NCBI GenBank assembly: GCA_021157415.1
Contig: JAGGWN010000085.1
Coordinates: 1-39,022, forward strand
Source: Bacteroidales bacterium
GTDB taxonomy: Bacteria; Bacteroidota; Bacteroidia; Bacteroidales; VadinHA17
DNA: 39,022 bases
Direction of reading: 5' to 3'
Numbering within the stretch: position 1 is the stretch's first letter; the number at the start of each line of letters is the position of its first letter. A program made the translations under genes and the position numbers. Positions 16,089 through 26,059 of this stretch are shown here, one piece after another. The notes beneath the pieces were generated by a model. That model did no database searches and had not been told where the DNA came from. It saw nothing but the letters and a program-made list of their open reading frames with translations.

Positions 16089-17546
16089 ATGATCAGGATA
16101 AAGGACATTGAGAAGATAAAGGGGATAAAAAAGATTCTCCCCGGGAAAACAGATTCTTTCCGTAAGGTAGAATCCGATTCACGACGTGTGGGGCCGGGGG
16201 ATCTTTTTGTAGCGGTCAGAGGCCTCCATACTGATGGACACCGGTATATTGATGAGGTTGTTGACCAAGGTGTTGCCGGAGTCTGCTGTGAGGTGTTACC
16301 CGGGAAACACAGTCCCGAAGTGACCTGGATTCAGGTTGAACACAGTGCCCGGGCATTGGGGGACATCGCTTCGGTATTTTATGGAGAACCTTCCAAAAGG
16401 TTATCTCTCGTTGGGGTTACAGGCACCAATGGAAAAACGTCCGTGGCAACATCCTTATATAATCTTTTCCGCCTGATGGGGCATAAAGCCGGATTATTCT
16501 CCACCACCGGGATTATCATCAATGGCAATAAGTTCGGAACCACCCTTACAACGCCCGGGTCATTAGTGCTCCATGAGAAAATGGAGGAAATGGCAGGTGC
16601 CGGTTGTGAGTATGTTTTTATGGAGGTCAGTTCCCATGCTGCCGACCAGGAACGCATTGCCGGACTACATTTTGCAGGAGGGATCTTTACCAATCTGACA
16701 CAGGATCATCTGGATTATCACAAGGATTTCAGATCTTATCTGTATGCCAAGAAGAAATTTTTTGACGAATTGCCTGCTGAAGCTTTTGCCTTGATTAACC
16801 TTGATGACAGGAATGCCCAGGTTATGGTACAAAATACAAAGGCGAAGGTCTCAACGTTTGGCCTTCGCACTCCAGCAGATTTCCATGCCCGTATTCTGGA
16901 AAGTCATTTTGACGGCACCCTGATCACCCTGAATCAGAAAGAACTCTGGATTCCTTTTGTCGGGGATTTTTCGGTGTCAAACATGACAGCGGTATATTCA
17001 GTGGCTTTATTATTGGGAGAAAATCCGGAAAAGATTGTGGAAAATATGAGCCGTCTGCCTCTGGTGCCCGGTCGTTTTGAAGTGTTTCGTTCGCCACAGG
17101 GCATCGTAGGAATTGTGGATTATGCACACACGCCTGATGCTGTTGGAAAAGTATTAAAAACCATAAGGCGTTTATGTAAAAACAAAGAAAAGATCATCAC
17201 TGTAGTGGGAGCAGGGGGTAACAGAGACAAGACCAAAAGACCCCGGATGGCCAGGTTTGCTTATGATTTAAGCGATATATTGATCCTTACGTCGGATAAT
17301 CCGCGGGATGAGGAATCGGAAGCGATCATTGGAGATATGTTGGAAGGCCTGACGAAAGAGGAACAAAACCGGGTGATCAGCATAACAGACCGGCGGGAAG
17401 CCATAAAAACAGCAGTACGGATGGCTGGCCCCGGAGATATTGTCCTGGTGGCCGGGAAGGGACATGAGAATTACCAGGAAATAAAAGGAGTGAAGTATCA
17501 TTTTGATGACAGGGAAGAGCTCAGAAGGATAATGAACGCAGAATAA
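16089..17546 (+). CDS. murE: UDP-MurNAc-tripeptide ligase MurE, probably meso-DAP-adding
   Basis: A 485-residue Mur ligase that adds the third residue to UDP-MurNAc-L-Ala-D-Glu in the cytoplasm. It has the three Mur domains: an N-terminal UDP-binding domain with SDSRRVGPGDLFVA, the ATPase domain with the P-loop GTNGKTS (112-118), and a C-terminal domain. The motif DNPR at about 403-406 is the one that recognises meso-diaminopimelate; lysine-adding enzymes have a different sequence there. So the peptidoglycan of this organism is predicted to be DAP-type. It starts 5 nt after ftsI; 70 nt without a gene separate it from mraY, the largest gap in the cluster. Confidence 0.96.
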   Translation: MIRIKDIEKIKGIKKILPGKTDSFRKVESDSRRVGPGDLFVAVRGLHTDGHRYIDEVVDQGVAGVCCEVLPGKHSPEVTWIQVEHSARALGDIASVFYGEPSKRLSLVGVTGTNGKTSVATSLYNLFRLMGHKAGLFSTTGIIINGNKFGTTLTTPGSLVLHEKMEEMAGAGCEYVFMEVSSHAADQERIAGLHFAGGIFTNLTQDHLDYHKDFRSYLYAKKKFFDELPAEAFALINLDDRNAQVMVQNTKAKVSTFGLRTPADFHARILESHFDGTLITLNQKELWIPFVGDFSVSNMTAVYSVALLLGENPEKIVENMSRLPLVPGRFEVFRSPQGIVGIVDYAHTPDAVGKVLKTIRRLCKNKEKIITVVGAGGNRDKTKRPRMARFAYDLSDILILTSDNPRDEESEAIIGDMLEGLTKEEQNRVISITDRREAIKTAVRMAGPGDIVLVAGKGHENYQEIKGVKYHFDDREELRRIMNAE

Positions 17547-17616
17547 CTCATATTGAAAAATGAATGAATTATTAGCGATATACTACTAATAACCACTTGC
17601 CAAGAACCATAAGCAG

Positions 17617-18870
17617 ATGCTCTATTATTTATTTGAATATCTGAATAAAATAAATGTTCCGGGGGCGGGATTGTTTTCTTTCATTTCCTTCCGGTCAGCC
17701 AGTGCTGTGATCACATCTCTGATTATTTCCATGATCATGGGGAAATCAGTGATACGCTGGTTACAACGAATGCAGATCGGGGAAGTTGTAAGAAATCTTG
17801 GTTTGGAAGGACAATACAAAAAAGAAGGAACCCCATCCATGGGAGGGATTATCATCTTGTCATCCATCGTTATACCGGTTCTTTTGTTTGCAGACCTGAC
17901 CAATGTTTATATATTGCTTATGCTGCTGACAACTCTGTGGCTGGGAGGTATTGGCTTTCTGGATGATTACATCAAGATCTTCAAAAAAAACAAAGAAGGT
18001 CTGGCGGGAAAATTCAAAATCGTCGGACAGGTTATCCTGGGCCTCGTTGTCGGAGTGATCCTTTATACCAGTGACCAGGTGTATGTCCGTGAGAAAGTTC
18101 CGCTCCGGGAAGGGGAGATCAGGCAGACATCCGTTCTTGAGAAGGGCAGTGAGACCATGAAGAAACCTGCATATACCTATAAGAACATCAAGTCTACGAT
18201 CACAACCATTCCGTTTGTAAAAAACCATGAGTTCAATTACAACTGGTTGGTGGGTTTCCTGAAAAAAAACAGAGATTTCTGGGGATGGGTGGTCTTTGTA
18301 TTGGTTACCATCTTCATTGTTACAGCAGTCTCCAACGGGGCCAATCTGACAGATGGCCTGGACGGCTTGGCTACGGGCGTATCCTCCGTGATAGGAGCTA
18401 CCCTTGGCATACTCGCATATGTATCTGGTAATATGGTCTTCGCAGATTATCTGAATATCATGTTTATACCGAATACAGGGGAGTTGGTGATTTTTGCCAG
18501 CGCTTTTATCGGGGCTACGGTGGGGTTTCTCTGGTATAATGCTTATCCTGCGCAGGTGTTTATGGGTGATACCGGGAGCCTTTCTTTGGGAGGAATCATC
18601 GCTGTGTTTGCCATAATTATCAGAAAGGAATTGCTGATCCCCATTCTTTGTGGTATTTTTTTGGTGGAAAGTACGAGTGTGATCCTGCAGGTTACCTATT
18701 TTAAATTTACACGTCGCCATACAGGCAGCGGGAAAAGGATATTCCTGATGGCCCCTTTGCATCACCACTATCAAATGAAAGGATATACCGAACCGAAAAT
18801 CGTAACCCGTTTCTGGATTGTGGCGATTATGCTGGCTGTCATTACGGTTGTAACTCTGAAGATCCGATAA
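17617..18870 (+). CDS. mraY: Phospho-MurNAc-pentapeptide transferase MraY, with enlarged loop
   Basis: A 417-residue integral membrane enzyme that transfers phospho-MurNAc-pentapeptide from UDP to undecaprenyl phosphate, making lipid I. Conserved sites include the DD pair Asp116-Asp117 (FLDDYIK), NLTDGLDG (243-250), and the HHH motif (382-384) in [11 protein letters not shown]. It is about 55 residues longer than E. coli MraY (360). The extra sequence is a charged, mostly hydrophilic stretch at about residues 152-215, between the fourth and fifth membrane segments. This long loop seems usual for Bacteroidota MraY. The start is fixed by family alignment and a short hydrophobic N-terminus. murD follows after 3 nt. 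Confidence 0.96.
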   Translation: MLYYLFEYLNKINVPGAGLFSFISFRSASAVITSLIISMIMGKSVIRWLQRMQIGEVVRNLGLEGQYKKEGTPSMGGIIILSSIVIPVLLFADLTNVYILLMLLTTLWLGGIGFLDDYIKIFKKNKEGLAGKFKIVGQVILGLVVGVILYTSDQVYVREKVPLREGEIRQTSVLEKGSETMKKPAYTYKNIKSTITTIPFVKNHEFNYNWLVGFLKKNRDFWGWVVFVLVTIFIVTAVSNGANLTDGLDGLATGVSSVIGATLGILAYVSGNMVFADYLNIMFIPNTGELVIFASAFIGATVGFLWYNAYPAQVFMGDTGSLSLGGIIAVFAIIIRKELLIPILCGIFLVESTSVILQVTYFKFTRRHTGSGKRIFLMAPLHHHYQMKGYTEPKIVTRFWIVAIMLAVITVVTLKIR

Positions 18871-18873
18871 AAA

Positions 18874-20211
18874 ATGAAAAAGAGAATGGTCATATTAGGT
18901 GCGGGGGAAAGCGGGACAGGAGCTGCTGTCCTGGCGGTGAAGCAGGGCTTTGAAGTTTTTGTTTCGGATGCAGGAAGCATTAAGGATAAGTACCGGAAAC
19001 GACTGGAATACTATGATATTCCCTATGAAGAAGGTTCGCATGATTTGAAAATCATCCTGCAGGCTGATGAGGTGATCAAAAGTCCTGGAATACCGGATGA
19101 TGCTCAAGTGATCCGGCAGGTCAGGGAACAGGGTATCCACGTCATATCGGAGATTGAATTTGCAGGAAGATTCATCAATGGAAAGAAAATATGTGTTACC
19201 GGCAGTAATGGAAAAACAACTACGACCAATCTTATCTGGCATATGATGAAAAAAGCCGGATTGAAGGTTGCTATGGCAGGAAACGTTGGGAGAAGCCTGG
19301 CACTGCAGCTGGCAGAAGAAGAAGCGGATTACTATGTTATCGAACTGAGCAGCTTCCAGCTGGATGGAATGTTTGATTTTAAAGCCGATGTCGCAATCCT
19401 GTTGAATATTACCCCAGACCATCTCGACCGGTACGGATATGACATGGCAAACTATATTCAATCAAAATTCAGGGTGGTAAGGAACATGGGTACTTCAGAT
19501 TCTTTTATCTATTGTTATGATGATCCGGTACTGCATGAACGGGTTCCGGGCATGGAGATAGCAGCTGAACATCTCTCTTTTTCCTTAAAGGAAAAACAGG
19601 GGCAGACGGCCTGGAGAGAGGACAATAACTTGATTATTAACTATAAAAAAAACAAAATAACAATGTCAATTATGGATTTATCATTACAGGGTGGTCATAA
19701 TGTTTATAACTCAATGGCCGCCGGTATTGCCGGTCAGGTACTAAACATCAGGAAGGAACTAATCCGGGAAAGTCTCTCCGACTTCAAAGGGGTGGAACAT
19801 CGCCTGGAATCCGTACTGAAGGTACACGGAATTCAGTTCATCAACGATTCAAAGGCCACCAATGTCAATTCTGTGTGGTATGCTCTGGAGAGCATGAACA
19901 CCAAAGTGGTGTGGATAGCCGGAGGTATTGACAAAGGGAATGATTATAGTATGCTGACCGGTTTGGTGCAGGAAAAAGTGAAGGCCCTTATATGTCTTGG
20001 CAAGGATAATGAGAAACTGGTCCGGGCTTTCCGGGACGTAGTGCCTACGATTGTTGAAACCCAGTCGATGGAAGAAGCGGTACGAAACGCTTATTTTCTG
20101 GCTGCTGACGGGGATACTGTACTGCTATCGCCGGCATGTGCCAGTTTTGACCTTTTTGACAACTATGAAGATCGGGGCCGTCAGTTTAAACGGGCCGTCC
20201 GTAACTTATAA
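18874..20211 (+). CDS. murD: UDP-MurNAc-L-Ala D-glutamate ligase MurD
   Basis: A 445-residue Mur ligase that adds D-glutamate to UDP-MurNAc-L-alanine. It starts with the Rossmann-like UDP-binding block MVILGAGESGTGAA. The ATP-binding P-loop is GSNGKTTTT (110-118), followed by GNVGRSLA and the conserved IELSSFQLD and NITPDHLDRYG blocks. The C-terminal domain includes FINDSKATNVNSVW and the LLSPACASFDLFDNYEDRG signature of MurD. Length and domains are complete. It lies 3 nt after mraY and 22 nt before ftsW. Confidence 0.96.
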   Translation: MKKRMVILGAGESGTGAAVLAVKQGFEVFVSDAGSIKDKYRKRLEYYDIPYEEGSHDLKIILQADEVIKSPGIPDDAQVIRQVREQGIHVISEIEFAGRFINGKKICVTGSNGKTTTTNLIWHMMKKAGLKVAMAGNVGRSLALQLAEEEADYYVIELSSFQLDGMFDFKADVAILLNITPDHLDRYGYDMANYIQSKFRVVRNMGTSDSFIYCYDDPVLHERVPGMEIAAEHLSFSLKEKQGQTAWREDNNLIINYKKNKITMSIMDLSLQGGHNVYNSMAAGIAGQVLNIRKELIRESLSDFKGVEHRLESVLKVHGIQFINDSKATNVNSVWYALESMNTKVVWIAGGIDKGNDYSMLTGLVQEKVKALICLGKDNEKLVRAFRDVVPTIVETQSMEEAVRNAYFLAADGDTVLLSPACASFDLFDNYEDRGRQFKRAVRNL

Positions 20212-20233
20212 ATATAAAACTGGGGAGTTGTTT

Positions 20234-21406
20234 ATGGGAGAAGCGATAAAAAAATACTTTCAGGGCGATAAGGTGATTTGGGGAATGATATTCCTTCTGT
20301 CAGTCTTTTCTCTTCTGGCAGTGTACAGCTCCACCGGGACCCTGGCTTACCGGAAGATGGGAGGGAATACCCTCTATTACCTCTTTCGTCATGGTGTAAT
20401 CCTGGGGGTGGGTCTGACGATCATCTTTGTCGTGCACATGATCCCATACCGTTTTTATTTTCAGTTATCCCGTTTATTTTTATGGCTTTCGGGTTTCCTG
20501 CTTGTGTTTACGCTCATTTCGGGTACCCGCATGAACGAAGCCACTCGCTGGCTTACCCTTCCCGGACTGGGATTCACATTTCAACCGTCAGATTTTGCCA
20601 AGATGTCGCTGGTCATGTATCTGGCCCGTGTGCTCTCTATGAGACAACAGCAGGTCATGAAGATGAAAGAAGTAATGCGGTCGATGGCATTGCCTGTATT
20701 TGTTATTTCTGCCCTTATTTTACCTGCAAACCTGTCCACAGCGCTGATAATCTTCATTGTAAGCCTTATATTGATGTTTGTAGGCCGTGTACGCATCCCC
20801 ATCCTGTTGAGTATGATAGGAATTGCCGTATTGTTTGGGGGTATGTTCCTGGGGATTGCCATGCTGGCTAAACATGAAGGTCGTATCTATACCTGGAAAA
20901 ACAGAATCGAGCATTTCATCCAGGGTGATGATACGGAAGATTACCAGGTGGAACAGGCCAAGATCGCGGTGGCTACCGGAGGAATCTTCGGGAAAAAACC
21001 CGGGAAAAGTACACAACGGAATTTCCTGCCCCATCCTTATTCCGATTTTATTTTTGCTATCATAGTAGAAGAGTACGGATTGATTTTCGGGGCCATTCCC
21101 ATACTTCTGGCGTATCTGATCCTGCTTTACCGTGCCGGCCTGATCGTCAAGAAAAGTTCCCGTACCTTTCCTGCTTTTTTGGCCATCGGACTGACGCTCC
21201 TTATCGTGATGCAGGCTTTTGTAAATATGGGGGTGTCTGTAACACTCTTTCCGGTAACCGGCCAAACACTGCCATTGGTAAGTATGGGAGGTTCTTCCAT
21301 GCTCTTTACCAGTATCGAGCTGGGCATAATCCTGAATATCAGTAGAAACCTTGATAACCAACAAACAGAGGTGACCGATGAACAGACCGTTGAGAGTGAT
21401 TATTAG
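20234..21406 (+). CDS. ftsW: FtsW, septal peptidoglycan polymerase (SEDS)
   Basis: A 390-residue SEDS-family membrane protein with about ten transmembrane segments. It polymerises lipid II at the septum with FtsI. Family motifs are visible: LAVYSSTGTLAYRK at the end of the first segment, the QPSDFAKMSLVMYLA block, the large periplasmic loop containing YQVEQAKIAVATGGIFGKKPG, HSYSDFIF-like HPYSDFIFAIIVEEYG, and the GQTLPLVSMGGSS region. I chose the ATG at 20234, which gives the expected cytoplasmic N-terminus; the frame runs further upstream, but inside murD. A GGGGAG lies 6 nt before this ATG. The last 29 nt overlap murG. Confidence 0.96.
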   Translation: MGEAIKKYFQGDKVIWGMIFLLSVFSLLAVYSSTGTLAYRKMGGNTLYYLFRHGVILGVGLTIIFVVHMIPYRFYFQLSRLFLWLSGFLLVFTLISGTRMNEATRWLTLPGLGFTFQPSDFAKMSLVMYLARVLSMRQQQVMKMKEVMRSMALPVFVISALILPANLSTALIIFIVSLILMFVGRVRIPILLSMIGIAVLFGGMFLGIAMLAKHEGRIYTWKNRIEHFIQGDDTEDYQVEQAKIAVATGGIFGKKPGKSTQRNFLPHPYSDFIFAIIVEEYGLIFGAIPILLAYLILLYRAGLIVKKSSRTFPAFLAIGLTLLIVMQAFVNMGVSVTLFPVTGQTLPLVSMGGSSMLFTSIELGIILNISRNLDNQQTEVTDEQTVESDY

Positions 21407-22493
21407 CGGGGGAGGTACCGGAGGACATGTCTTTCCGGCCATCTCCATTGCTCAGGAACTGAGAAAAACAGCTCCCGATACGGATATTCTCTTTGTCGGA
21501 GCTGAGGGAAGAATAGAGGTGGAAAAGGTCCCTGCTGCCGGCTTTCCCATTGAGGTACTGCCGGTTAGGGGGTTCGACCGGAAAAGGTTGTGGAAAAATT
21601 TTGCTGTGTTGTTACATTTGTGGAAAAGCATGCGTAAAGCCGGGAAAATCGTCCGGCGGTTTACTCCTAACGTGGTGGTAGGTGTCGGAGGATATGCCAG
21701 TGGCCCGGTGGTAAGAACTGCCGGAAAAATGGGAATCCCGGTGTTGATACAGGAACAGAATTCTTATGCGGGAGTTACCAACCGTTTACTGGCAGCAAAA
21801 GCTTCGGTTATCTGTGTTGCCTATGAGGGAATGGAGAAATATTTTCCCAAGGAGAAGATTGTACTGACAGGAAACCCCGTACGTGAGGAAATTGTGAACA
21901 GCAAAATTACCAGAGAGGAGGCGTTGACCTTTTTTAAGATACCCCGGAACGCCAGCGTGATCCTTGTTTTGGGAGGCAGCCTCGGAGCAGGAACTATAAA
22001 CAAGGCAGTGCTAAAGGCCCTGGATACATTATCACAACATTCCGTTTTCCTGATATGGCAGACCGGCAGGTATTATTATGAAGAAATACTTGATAAAGTA
22101 AAAGGGAAAAATAAACCCAATGTGTTGATACGGGATTTTATTCACCGCATGGACATGGCTTATGCCGCCTCTACAGTGATTATATCCAGAGCCGGAGCCG
22201 GGACGATATCCGAACTGGCGGTGGTGGGTAAACCTGTTATTCTGGTTCCGTCACTCAATGTTGCGGAAGATCATCAGACAAAAAATGCCATGGCTCTGGT
22301 AAAAAACAATGCCGCCGGGATGGTCTCCGATAATGAAGCGGAGGCAAGCCTGATGGGATATGTCCTGGGATTGCTCGGAGACCCTGTTAGAATGAAGAAA
22401 CTCTCGGAGAATCTGAAAAAAATGGCACGGCCTTATGCCAGTGGAGATATTGTAAAGAAAATAATGGATCTGACAGACGATAATCATGAGTGA
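21378..22493 (+). CDS. murG: UDP-GlcNAc:lipid I transferase MurG
   Basis: A 371-residue GT-B glycosyltransferase that adds GlcNAc to lipid I to make lipid II at the inner face of the membrane. The N-terminal G-loop is SGGGTGGHVFP (10-20), with a second glycine loop VGVGGYASGPV. The C-terminal UDP-GlcNAc-binding region contains VLGGSLGAGTINKAV and ISRAGAGTISELAVVGKP. Length is usual. Its start overlaps the 3' end of ftsW by 29 nt, so it is translated from within ftsW. Its own end overlaps murC by 8 nt. Confidence 0.96.
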   Translation: MNRPLRVIISGGGTGGHVFPAISIAQELRKTAPDTDILFVGAEGRIEVEKVPAAGFPIEVLPVRGFDRKRLWKNFAVLLHLWKSMRKAGKIVRRFTPNVVVGVGGYASGPVVRTAGKMGIPVLIQEQNSYAGVTNRLLAAKASVICVAYEGMEKYFPKEKIVLTGNPVREEIVNSKITREEALTFFKIPRNASVILVLGGSLGAGTINKAVLKALDTLSQHSVFLIWQTGRYYYEEILDKVKGKNKPNVLIRDFIHRMDMAYAASTVIISRAGAGTISELAVVGKPVILVPSLNVAEDHQTKNAMALVKNNAAGMVSDNEAEASLMGYVLGLLGDPVRMKKLSENLKKMARPYASGDIVKKIMDLTDDNHE

Positions 22494-23874
22494 CATTACT
22501 CAATATAGCAGGATCTTTTTCCTCGGAATAGGGGGTATCGGCATGAGTGCACTGGCCCGATACTTTCGAGCTGGCGGATATCAGGTGGCCGGGTATGACC
22601 GTACCCCTTCTGCGATTACTGATGCGCTGGAAAAGGAAGAAATGCTGATCATCTTTGATGAGCAGGTCGAAGCAATCCCTCTGCCTTACCGGGACGTGGC
22701 CCGTAAAGTGGATACCCTGGTGATATATACGCCGGCCATCCCGGAGGATCATCCTGGCCTGAAGTACTTCAGAGAGCAGGGATATGCTATTTTTAAAAGG
22801 GCACAGGTATTGGGCATGATTGCCGACCGGATGAGGCCTGTGGCTGTAGCCGGTACACATGGCAAAACGACTACTTCCACGATGATTGCCCATGTTATGA
22901 AAAAATCCATAATGGATTGTTCGGCGTTTCTTGGGGGCGTAAGCAAGAACTATGAAACCAACCTGCTGCTGGGTGAAAGCGACTGGGTGGTGCTCGAAGC
23001 CGACGAGTTTGACCGTTCTTTTCTCTTCCTGCATCCCGAGGTGGCCGTGATTACTTCATTGGATGCGGATCATCTTGATATTTATCGAACTCATGAAAAA
23101 CTGTTAGAGACTTTTCACCAGTTTATCAGCCAGGTCAGGCCGGGCGGACGAATATTGATGCGCTATGGATTGCCGGTTGACCGCAGCGTGAATACCCGCG
23201 TTGATTGGTTTACCTATGGCACGGAGGATAAAGCCGACTATTGTGCCACAGGGCTTTCCTACAGGGACGGATACCATATCTTTAATGTCCGGACACCCGA
23301 GGGAAATATCCGGGATGTTCATCTGGGCCTGCCCGGCAGGGTAAATGTGGAAAATGCCCTTGCTGCCATTGCCGTGGGTCATTTGCTCGGGATATCGGAG
23401 GAGAGTATAAAAAAATCGCTGTTCCTTTTTAAGGGGGTCAGGCGGCGGTTTGATATCCGGGTGAACACCCGGGAACAGGTTTATATTGATGATTATGCCC
23501 ATCACCCTGTCGAGCTGAAAGCCTCCATTGAATCGGCCAGGGAAATGTTCCCGAACCGTAAAATCACAGGGATCTTTCAACCGCATCTTTATTCCCGTAC
23601 ACGTGATTTTGCAAAAGCATTTGCCGAAAGCCTGGACCTCCTGGATACCGCAGTGTTACTGGATATTTATCCGGCACGGGAGAAACCGGTCCCGGGGATT
23701 ACCTCGAAAATTATTCTGGACAAGATGAAATTGAAAGATAAGATTCTGTTAAAAAAAGAAAAGGTGCTAGCCTGGATCGGGGAACACAGGCCCGAGGTAT
23801 TACTGACTATGGGCGCCGGGGATATTGACAGATTGGTTGAACCTATTGAAAAAATATACAGTGGACAGGAATAG
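22486..23874 (+). CDS. murC: UDP-MurNAc L-alanine ligase MurC
   Basis: A 462-residue Mur ligase that starts the peptide stem by adding L-alanine to UDP-MurNAc. The N-terminal domain has the FFLGIGGIGMSALARYF block typical of MurC. The P-loop is GTHGKTTTS (123-131). Other family blocks are VLEADEFDRSFL, DADHLDIY and YIDDYAHHPVELKA, the last being diagnostic for MurC/Mpl. The UDP-MurNAc-binding start and the sequence FKGVRRRFD favour MurC over Mpl. The operon position after murG is the usual one. It overlaps murG by 8 nt and ends one base before ftsQ. Confidence 0.95.
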   Translation: MSDITQYSRIFFLGIGGIGMSALARYFRAGGYQVAGYDRTPSAITDALEKEEMLIIFDEQVEAIPLPYRDVARKVDTLVIYTPAIPEDHPGLKYFREQGYAIFKRAQVLGMIADRMRPVAVAGTHGKTTTSTMIAHVMKKSIMDCSAFLGGVSKNYETNLLLGESDWVVLEADEFDRSFLFLHPEVAVITSLDADHLDIYRTHEKLLETFHQFISQVRPGGRILMRYGLPVDRSVNTRVDWFTYGTEDKADYCATGLSYRDGYHIFNVRTPEGNIRDVHLGLPGRVNVENALAAIAVGHLLGISEESIKKSLFLFKGVRRRFDIRVNTREQVYIDDYAHHPVELKASIESAREMFPNRKITGIFQPHLYSRTRDFAKAFAESLDLLDTAVLLDIYPAREKPVPGITSKIILDKMKLKDKILLKKEKVLAWIGEHRPEVLLTMGAGDIDRLVEPIEKIYSGQE

Positions 23875-23875
23875 T

Positions 23876-24673
23876 ATGAGAGCAAAAAAATACGTATCCG
23901 GAATATTCCGTATGCTGGGATATCTGATCCTGCTGATAGTGCTTGTATTGCTTACGGCAGCTGTCACTGAAAAGAAAAAACAAGTATTGTGCCGGGCCAT
24001 CGTTCCGAGCATTCAAGATTCTGCCATAGTACGGTTTATTAGCGATCAGGAGATAAAAGACATCCTGCGGGAAAAACAAGGAAGGTTGTTGGGAATGCCC
24101 TTGCATCAGATCAATACGGCAAAGATCGAAACCATTCTCTTAAAACATCCTTATATTAAGAAGGTCGAAGCCTACAAGGATGTTGACGGCACGCTGCATA
24201 TTGATATTCTTCAGAGAAATCCGCTCGTACGAATATACCTGCCGGGACGCCCCGGGTTCTTTATAGACGATCAGGGGTACATCCTTCCCTGGACTTCCCG
24301 TTATCCGGTACATGTGCTGGTAGCTTCAGGCAGGATTCCCGTGCCTTCGCGGATGTCTTCCTTCAAAACAATTTATGATATGCCTGAGCAGACACACCTG
24401 CAGGACATCTACCGTCTGGCTTGTTATATCGATTCCGTAAGGTTCTGGAAAGCCCAGATAGAAGAAATCTTCGTTGATAATAACCAAGAATATGCCCTGA
24501 CACCGCGGGTAGGTTCTCATGCCATTATCCTGGGAGACATGGAAAACTATAAGGAAAAATTCCGAAAACTCTATCTGTTTTACACGCATGTGTTGAATAA
24601 CAAAGGCTGGAACCGTTATACCACCATTAATCTCAACTTCAAAGATCAAATAGTATGCACGAAAAGAAATTAA
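23876..24673 (+). CDS. ftsQ: FtsQ/DivIB-type cell division protein
   Basis: A 265-residue bitopic membrane protein. It has a short basic cytoplasmic N-terminus, one transmembrane segment (MLGYLILLIVLVLLTAAV, about 11-28), then a POTRA-like domain with LLKHPYIKKVEAYKDVDGTL and IDILQRNPLVRIY, and a beta domain to the end. FtsQ links early and late divisome proteins through FtsB/FtsL. I chose the ATG at 23876, one base after the murC stop; the open frame begins 51 nt earlier, inside murC. Sequence similarity to enteric FtsQ is low, as usual in Bacteroidota, but topology and position between murC and ftsA are decisive. Confidence 0.92.
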   Translation: MRAKKYVSGIFRMLGYLILLIVLVLLTAAVTEKKKQVLCRAIVPSIQDSAIVRFISDQEIKDILREKQGRLLGMPLHQINTAKIETILLKHPYIKKVEAYKDVDGTLHIDILQRNPLVRIYLPGRPGFFIDDQGYILPWTSRYPVHVLVASGRIPVPSRMSSFKTIYDMPEQTHLQDIYRLACYIDSVRFWKAQIEEIFVDNNQEYALTPRVGSHAIILGDMENYKEKFRKLYLFYTHVLNNKGWNRYTTINLNFKDQIVCTKRN

Positions 24674-24702
24674 CAAAATCAAAAAGTAATATAAAAAACC
24701 GT

Positions 24703-26031
24703 ATGACTATGGAAAAAAGACAACCGGTTGTAGCTGCCATTGATATTGGCACTACCAAAATTGTGTGTCTGGTTGGACGAAAAAACGAAACCGGCCAGAT
24801 TGAGATTCTTGCCTTGAGTAAAGCCCCTTCTACGGGAGTGAAACGAGGGGTAGTCCTAAATATTGAAGAGACTGTCAATGCGCTGCAGAAAACCGTAGAA
24901 GAGGTTCAACTGAAATCATCCGTTATTTTTGAAGAGGTATATGTGGGGATTGCCGGACAGCATATACGCAGTATCCGGAACCGGGGGTACATCAACAGGG
25001 ACAGTGACGAAGAAGAGATCAAAAAAAGAGATATCTTGCGCCTCATTGACGATATGAGTAAGATCCCCATAGATGTGGGAGAGGAGATCATCCATGTGTT
25101 ACCGCAAAACTTTATCGTGGATAATGAAACGGGTGTAAAAAATCCGGTAGGCATGTCAGGGAGAAGGCTGGAAGCCAATTTTCACATTGTGATCGGGAAA
25201 GTAGCCTCAGCCAAGAATATCGAAAAATGTGTAAACAGAATTAACCTGAAGATCAAGGATCTTATTCTGGAACCTTTGGCTTCTTCTGCTGCTGTACTCA
25301 CGGACGATGAAAAAGAGGCCGGAGTGGCACTGGTGGATATAGGCGGCGGTACAACGGATATTGCCGTGTATTATGATAACGTAATTCGTCATACTGCTGT
25401 AATCCCTTTCGGAGGTAACGTGATCACCAAGGATATCAAGGAGGGATGTGCAATCCTGAACCGTCATGCCGAGTTATTGAAGACACGCTATGGTTCGGCT
25501 TTGGGTGATTTTGCACCGGAAGACAAAGTGGTGACCATCCCGGGTATCAGTGGCCGGGAACCCAAGGAGATTTCTTTTAAAAGCCTGGCATACATTATCC
25601 AGTCGAGGATGGAAGAGATCATTGAGGCCGTGATGTATGAAATAGATAATTCGGGCGTAGCTGACAAACTGGCTGCCGGTATTGTCATTACCGGAGGAGG
25701 GGCAAAATTGAGACATCTGCCACAATTGATCAAATATAAAACGGGATATGACGTACGTATCGGCTATCCCAGCGAGCACCTTGGAGGAGAAATGGAAGAT
25801 GAGATAAACCAGCCTATGTATGCTACTGCTGTGGGCCTGGTGCTGAAAGGCATGGAATACGACAACAATGTGACGATAAAACAAGAGAAAGAAGAAACTG
25901 TAAATGAAATGCAGGAATCATCTGCCGAAATATTGGAAGAAGAAGAGGATATCAGGGGTAAAAACAGAATCTTCGAGAGGGTTAAAACGGCATTGGAGGA
26001 GATGTTTTCAGAAAAAGGTACTGAAATGTAA
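24703..26031 (+). CDS. ftsA: FtsA, actin-like membrane tether for FtsZ
   Basis: A 442-residue actin-fold ATPase that anchors FtsZ to the membrane. Phosphate-binding blocks are AAIDIGTTKIVCLVG near the start and VALVDIGGGTTDIAV in the second half, with IVITGGGAKLRHLPQL as the adenosine motif. The C-terminus ends in an amphipathic helix (FERVKTALEEMF), the membrane-targeting sequence of FtsA. Three starts are possible: 24655, which overlaps ftsQ by 19 nt; 24703; and 24709. I prefer 24703 or 24709 because the added N-terminal residues are lysine-rich and not conserved in the family. There is an acidic linker (about 390-425) before the terminal helix. Confidence 0.94.
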   Translation: MTMEKRQPVVAAIDIGTTKIVCLVGRKNETGQIEILALSKAPSTGVKRGVVLNIEETVNALQKTVEEVQLKSSVIFEEVYVGIAGQHIRSIRNRGYINRDSDEEEIKKRDILRLIDDMSKIPIDVGEEIIHVLPQNFIVDNETGVKNPVGMSGRRLEANFHIVIGKVASAKNIEKCVNRINLKIKDLILEPLASSAAVLTDDEKEAGVALVDIGGGTTDIAVYYDNVIRHTAVIPFGGNVITKDIKEGCAILNRHAELLKTRYGSALGDFAPEDKVVTIPGISGREPKEISFKSLAYIIQSRMEEIIEAVMYEIDNSGVADKLAAGIVITGGGAKLRHLPQLIKYKTGYDVRIGYPSEHLGGEMEDEINQPMYATAVGLVLKGMEYDNNVTIKQEKEETVNEMQESSAEILEEEEDIRGKNRIFERVKTALEEMFSEKGTEM

Positions 26032-26059
26032 AGAAATTAACCATTAAAAACATAACAAG

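Noticed and set aside
17860-18774. A 304-residue minus-strand open frame opposite mraY
   Set aside because: It lies entirely antisense to the well-supported mraY, has a low-complexity basic composition rich in His and Gln, and shows no family pattern.
20720-21448. A 242-residue minus-strand frame opposite ftsW and murG
   Set aside because: Antisense to two recognised genes, without recognisable domains.
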